A DNA stretch of 64,000 nt from Megascapheus bottae (Eukaryota; Chordata; Mammalia; Rodentia; Geomyidae), in assembly GCA_024803745.1 (NCBI GenBank), contig JANJXV010000004.1, forward strand, positions 43,271,358 to 43,335,357. The letters run 5' to 3'. The notes beneath the pieces were generated by a model. The model was not told the DNA's origin. It did not search any database and saw only the letters and a list, made by a program, of their open reading frames with translations. Below, piece after piece: positions 59,057 to 64,000 of the stretch (positions are counted from its first letter, which is position 1; every line of letters begins with the position of its first letter). The translations under genes and the position numbers were made by a program.

Positions 59057-59467
59057 ATGGCTAGGATCCAGAAATCTAATAACAACAGATGCTGGAGGAA
59101 ATGTGGCCAGGAGGGATCACTACTACACTGTTGGTGGAAGTGCAAACTCATTCAACCACTATGGAAAGCAGTATGGCAGTTCCTCAAAAGACTAAACATA
59201 GAACTCCCCTATGACCCAGAAATTCCACTACTTGGCATTTACCCAACCATCCAGAAACAAGGACATACTAAATCCACTAGCACAACGATGTTCATTGCAG
59301 CACGATTTACCATAGCAAAGATATGGAACCAACCTAGATGTCTCTCAGTTGATGAGTGGATCAACAAGATGTGGTATTTATACACAATGGAATTCTATGC
59401 TGCTATCAGAAAGAATGGCATTGCCCCACTTGTAAGGAAGTGGAAAGACTTAGAAAAAATCATATAA
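59057..59467 (+). pseudogene. L1 ORF2 C-terminal fragment
   Basis: 136 codons in frame. They cover the Cys-rich knuckle ([19 protein letters not shown]), [17 protein letters not shown] and the terminal block [10 protein letters not shown]. Only the extreme 3' end of ORF2 was inserted, so it has no start, endonuclease or reverse transcriptase and cannot act. The frame stops a little early relative to the full-length copy. Confidence 0.9.
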
Positions 59468-59729
59468 GTGAAGTAAGCCAGACTCAAAGGATCATACGCT
59501 CTATGGTTTCCCTCATTTTTCATAATCAGTAGAAACCTTGGGCTCTCTTAGCAGAGATTTACAATAGAACAAAACCTAGAGATGTAAGGCCATACAGTAT
59601 GAAGCTAAATGAAAGGACCTACACTATATAGAAACAAAAGCCATATAACGAGTGATTGTTGTCCTTAATGTACTATGTTATCTCTCATCTCTTTGCTGTC
59701 CCTTGGTTATCTTATATTGTTACCGTATT

Positions 59730-59957
59730 TCACCTTGTTATCTTTTTTTTTTCTTTGCTAGTCCTGGGCTTGAGCTCAGGGCCTGAGCACTGTCCTTGGA
59801 CTTTCTCAAGGCTAGAGCTCTACCACTTGAGCCTCAGCACCACTTCCGGCTTTTTTCTATGTATGTGGTACCAAGGAATCGAACCTGGGTCTTCGTGCAT
59901 GCTAGACAAGCACTTTAACCACTAGGCCAAACTCCCAGCCCCTCACCTTGTTATCTT
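59730..59957 (-). mobile_element. IDL-Geo SINE nested in L1, perfect 15-bp TSD
   Basis: Body 59745-59942, near consensus (GCTAGTCCTGGGCTTGAGCT to CAAACTCCCAGCCCC). TSD TCACCTTGTTATCTT at 59730-59744 and 59943-59957, exact. It postdates the L1 around it. Confidence 0.95.
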
Positions 59958-60206
59958 ATATATTGTATATATGTGTACTTGGTTATTTGAAATTGGGTAG
60001 GGAAGGGGGGAAAACATGATGAGGGGCGGGGATGGGGGAGGGAAATGGGGACCAAGACATGAGAAAGGGTATCAATGTTTGTGAAGTAATGTACCTTCTA
60101 TCTGGTGAATATAATGTAATCCATTTATTAATTACAATAAAAATATATGGGAAAAAAGTAAAACAATAAAACCTTAGTCTAGCAGAAAAAAATTGAAGGT
60201 TTAAAA

Positions 60207-61640
60207 GAAATTTTTATCATTCTGTCACAAATGAAGATTTAAAATCAACCACATTTTCTCTATAAAAATATTTCTTTTTCCAAAGCAAAACATTAAATAA
60301 AAAGGGACATAATGCCAGAGAACATATCACTTCTCACAATGTTCCATATCTCAGAAGAAATAATGAACTAATCAAAATATGACTTTATACACACATATAT
60401 ACATACATGCATATGTATGCATATATATACACTCACAGGCATGCAAATACAAATAATGTATTTTAAAATATACCAATGTTAGTTTGCAGCCATTATCGTT
60501 AAATTTTAAATATGTTTGAATATGTTTTCACAGTATCACCGCTCTGAGCTTTCCAATGCACATCTTTTGCTTTAATGCTGAGGGGAAGCAGTGGTGCTGA
60601 ATCCAACACCACAGTATCTTCATGACCCTGTATTGTTCCCACCACACCATGTTGGATTGCGTTCTGATTTTATTTTGTCTCTACAGGGTATTTCATTTTA
60701 TGGCAGATGAAACTTGTTCCCTGCTTCTTTCTGGCCCTAAAGCTCACTAGCTTTATAAAGCAATGTGTTCACACTCCTGAGAAAGAGGGCCTATTTTAGT
60801 CATTTTACAGCTAGAGAACACAAGCAAGATTACTCACAGAGTTTAATTGTCAGTTGGGGGATGGGGAGAATAAAAGCAAGAAGATTTGGAATTACAACAT
60901 CCTATTCACAGAATTTTATTCCCAGAAGCTTCTGTCACCTATGTCCACTCAGAACATTTCTGAAACAATGCAATCTCTGGGATGTTTTCTTATTACAAAT
61001 TTAGAATACATAACATTTCAAAAAAATCTCTGACAGCAGTCATTGAACACACAATTTGTCACTTCATTTCAGCATACTGGAATCGTCAATATCACTACCC
61101 TTACACTGCAGTTGTGGGTTACTCTTCTCTGCTGTCTGTCTGAGAGCTGCATCTGCTGCTGTGGGATGGGTGGTGGAGACAGTGTGGATGTGTTAGACAG
61201 AGATGATTCACACCCAGGATTGGCCAATCTGGGTGGCATGAGATTGCATGTGCCTTCTCAGAGTCGTCTACAAATGATCACATACATTGTCTCCATTTAT
61301 TATTTTTCTACTGCAATAGGCTGCATAAGGAAATCCACAGACTGTGAAGCTCTAGAGAGCAGGGAGGCAACATTTTAAGTAAACTTCAAGAACCGTGGCA
61401 TACTTTCATAAATGCATGGGTACATTTTATATGACTGACAGTTATCTTCGTGGCCATAACTCTGTTTTAAAAGGAAATAGAGGGTTATCGGCCAGCAAAT
61501 TTTTGATTCCTATGCTGCTCAAAACTTTATAGAGATGACAAAAAATAAAAAATTAGTCCAAAATATGTATCAAATGTCAGACTACTTCTGTCTTTTCAAT
61601 GAACAGTTTTAATTAGTAATATCTTTTACTCTCATTTCCA
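60207..61640. other. Unique DNA, nothing recognised
   Basis: Contains a TA/TG-rich alternating stretch at about 60390-60445. A 111-codon ORF at 61043-61378 has several Cys but no recognised family. No gene called. Confidence 0.45.
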
Positions 61641-61644
61641 TATT

Positions 61645-63658
61645 TCTTTATATATATTTTATTGTAATTAAGAGAAGGGTTACATTATATCCGCCAGATG
61701 GAAGGTGCATTACTTCACATACATTAAAACCCTTTCTCATGTCTTGGTCCCCATTTCCCTCCCCCCCACCCTCACCCTCATGTTGTTTTCCCCGCCTTCC
61801 TATCCAATTTCAAATAACCAAATACAAATACATCCAATATATCAGATAACAAAGTGAAATACGGTAACAATATGAGATCACCAAGGGACAGCAAAAGAGA
61901 TGAGAGATAACATAGTACACTAAGGACAACAATCACTCATTATATGGCTTTTGTTTCTATATCCTACAGGTCCTTTCATTTAGCATCATACTATATGGTC
62001 TTATATATCTAGGTTTTGCTCTATTGCAAATCTCTGTTAGAACAGTCCAAGGTTTCTACTGATTCTGGCAAATGAGGAAACCACTGAGCCTATGTTCCTT
62101 TGAGTCTGGCTTACTTCACTTAATATGATTTTTTTCTAAGTCTTTCCATTTTCTTACAAATGACAGCAGTATAGAATTCCATTATATATAAATACCCCAT
62201 CTTGTTGATGCACTCATCAACTGAGGGACATCTGGGTTGGTTCCATATCTCTTCTATGGAAAACAGTGCTGCAATGAACATTGTTGTGCTAGTGGATTTA
62301 GTATGCTCTTGTTTCTGGAGAGTTGGGTATGCCAAGTCGTGGAATTGCTGGGTCATAGTGGAGCTCTATGTTTAGTCTTTTGAGGAACTGCCATACTGCT
62401 TTCCATAGTGGTTGAACAAGTTTGCACTCCCACCAACAGTGTAGTAGTGATCCCTCCTGGCCACATTTCCTCCAGCATCTGTTGTTATTAGTTTTCTTCA
62501 TCCTGGCCATTCTAACTGTAGTGAGGTGGAATCTTAGAGTTGTTTTGATTTGCATTTCTTTTATGACCAGAGATGTCGAGCATTTCTTCATGTGTCTATA
62601 GGCCATTTTTGTTTCTTCTTCAGAGAAGACTCTCTTTAAATCTTTGGCTCATGTTTTGATGGGATGATTGTTTCTTTGGAGATTAGGTTTGGAGTGATTC
62701 AAATTTTGGAGATTCCTAATTAATTTCTTAGCTATGTTCTTTTCCATACAGAAGCACTGCAGTTTAATGCAGTCCCACTTATCCAGGCATTCTCTGATTT
62801 GTTGTGATTCTTGGTCCTTATTAAGGAAGTTTCGACCTGTGACAAGGAAGCCTAGTGTGTCTCATATTCCTTCTTGTAAAGTTTTCAGTGTGGCAGTTTT
62901 TACCTCGAGGTCTTTGATCCATTTGGAGTTAATTCTAGTGCAGGGTGACAAAGGATGATCCAACTTTAGTTTTCTGCATGTGCTTAACCTGTTCTGCCAG
63001 CACCACTTGTTGAAGAGGCTATCTTTCTTCCATTCTATTTTTTTGGCTCCCTTGTCAAAGATTAGGTGGCCATAGGTCTGTGGTTTAATATCTGGGTCCT
63101 CAGTTCTATTCCATTGGTCTTCAGTCCTGTTCTTGTGCCAGTACCAAACTGTTTTGATTATTAAAGCTCTGTAACAGAGTCTAAAGTTTGGTATTGAAAT
63201 TCCTCCTGCGCTGTTCTTTCTGCTAAGAAGTGTTTTTGCTATACGGCGTCTTTTCTTATTCCATATGAAATTTTGGATTGCCTGTTCTATTTCTTTAAAG
63301 AATGACATTGGGGTATTGATGGGTATTGTGTTGGATTTGTAGATAGCCCTTGGCAAGGTGGTCATTTTCACGATGTTGATTCTTCCAATCCAGGAGCCTG
63401 GAAGGTTTTTCCATTTCCTCAGTTCTGCTTTTTTCATCAAAAAGCTCCTTTACATTCTTAGTTAAGGTAATTCCTAGGTACTTTATTTTCTTTGAGGCTA
63501 TTGCAAAAGGAGTTGCTTTCCTGATTGTTGCTTGTTCCTCTCACTGTTGGCATAGAGGAAGGCAGTTGATTTTTGAGGATTAATATTATACCCTGATACC
63601 CTTCAATCAGCTCAAGGAGCTTGGGAGTAGAGTCTATAGGATTCTTTAAATACAGAAT
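61645..63658 (-). mobile_element. Second 5'-inverted L1: antisense 3' part
   Basis: From TTTATTGTAATTAAGAGAAG through the 3' UTR, the ORF2 C-terminus (62298-62606, with [19 protein letters not shown]) and the post-RT region (62862-63440, [19 protein letters not shown]) to ATTCTTTAAATACAGAAT, equivalent to about 27925 in the full-length copy. Small internal deletions occur near 62160 and 62708 and near the 5' end. Confidence 0.92.
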
Positions 63659-64000
63659 TTTAGGGCATAAAACAATCCTGGGCAGATTCAGAAACACTGA
63701 AATCATTCCCTGCACTCTCTCAGACCACAAGGGCATCAAATTGAAACTGAACATGTCTCCACCAACAAAAACGCTGTAACTCATGGAGATTGAACAACAC
63801 ACTGTTGAATCAAAGATGGGTCATCGTGGAGATCAGAACAGAAATCCAACGGTTTATGAAATTCAACAAAAAGGAGCACACAAAATACCAGCTCCCTTGG
63901 GACAGAGCAAAGCATTATTCAGAGGAAAATTTATAGCTCTGACTGCTTACAATAACAAATTCAAAAAATTGCAAATCAACAATTTAACGTGTCACCTTAA
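63659..64000 (+). mobile_element. Second 5'-inverted L1: inverted part, runs out of the window
   Basis: The strand switches at about 63658. The sense L1 endonuclease region begins (TAGGGCATAAAACAATCCTG, TCTCAGACCACAAGGGCATC, AACTCATGGAGATTGAACAA), equivalent to about 26430 onward, and continues past the window edge. The orientation matches twin priming, as in the copy at 50713-53668. Confidence 0.88.

Larger units (their letters stand above)
59010..60206 (+). mobile_element. 5'-truncated L1 with 18-bp TSD and nested SINE
   Basis: L1 body 59028-60188: ORF2 C-terminus (59057-59467, with [19 protein letters not shown]), 3' UTR, G-rich tract, AATAAA-bearing tail and a short extra 3' piece (CCTTAGTCTAGCAG) before the final A run. 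TSD AAAATTGAAGATTTAAAA (59010-59027) and AAAATTGAAGGTTTAAAA (60189-60206), 17 of 18. A SINE interrupts the 3' UTR. Confidence 0.93.

Noticed and set aside
61043..61378. 111-codon ORF with several cysteines
   Set aside because: No recognised domain, no splice or promoter context and ordinary flanking DNA. Chance ORF most likely.

Overview
This window is a stretch of mammalian nuclear DNA from an AT-rich gene desert. It has no bacterial gene architecture, no recognisable host exon and no RNA gene. The interspersed repeats point to a rodent of the superfamily Geomyoidea (kangaroo rats, pocket mice, pocket gophers). At least 14 copies of a dimeric SINE are present: an ID/tRNA-Ala-like left half (IDL) joined to a right half matching what has been described as the Geo monomer. 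I know IDL-Geo only from that group, so the species placement is an inference.

Layout. 1-22.8 kb is mostly unique AT-rich DNA with scattered SINEs, short LINE-1 (L1) 3' ends, ancient L1 fragments and microsatellites. 22.83-30.08 kb holds the main element, a full-length but dead L1. It has a 17-bp target-site duplication (TSD), a 1.74-kb CpG-rich 5' UTR with a YY1-like site at its first bases, ORF1, a 48-nt spacer, ORF2 and a 3' UTR with a G-rich tract. ORF1 has a stop and a frameshift. ORF2 has the full order of endonuclease, reverse transcriptase and Cys-rich C-terminus, but is broken by four frameshifting lesions and one stop. 30.1-50.7 kb is again unique DNA with SINEs, antisense L1 pieces and (TG)n tracts. 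50.7-53.7 kb is an L1 copy with a 5' inversion (twin-priming structure). 54.7-55.1 kb is a 0.33-kb (CCTT)n tract. 59.0-60.2 kb is a 5'-truncated L1 with a young SINE nested in its 3' UTR. 61.6 kb to the end is a second 5'-inverted L1 that runs out of the window.

The only substantial coding capacity is L1 ORF1 and ORF2 sequence. The SINEs have A-tails and L1-style TSDs, so they were probably mobilised in trans by such L1 proteins. I found no previously undescribed gene system. The most interesting signals concern retrotransposon biology and local rearrangement: short and apparently serial 3' transductions, two twin-priming inversions, a stop codon shared by two L1 copies, a tRNA-like reading of the Geo monomer, and a 67-bp inverted duplication that interrupts a SINE. 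Alignments were made by eye, so boundaries are good to a few bases where TSDs are quoted and to tens of bases elsewhere.
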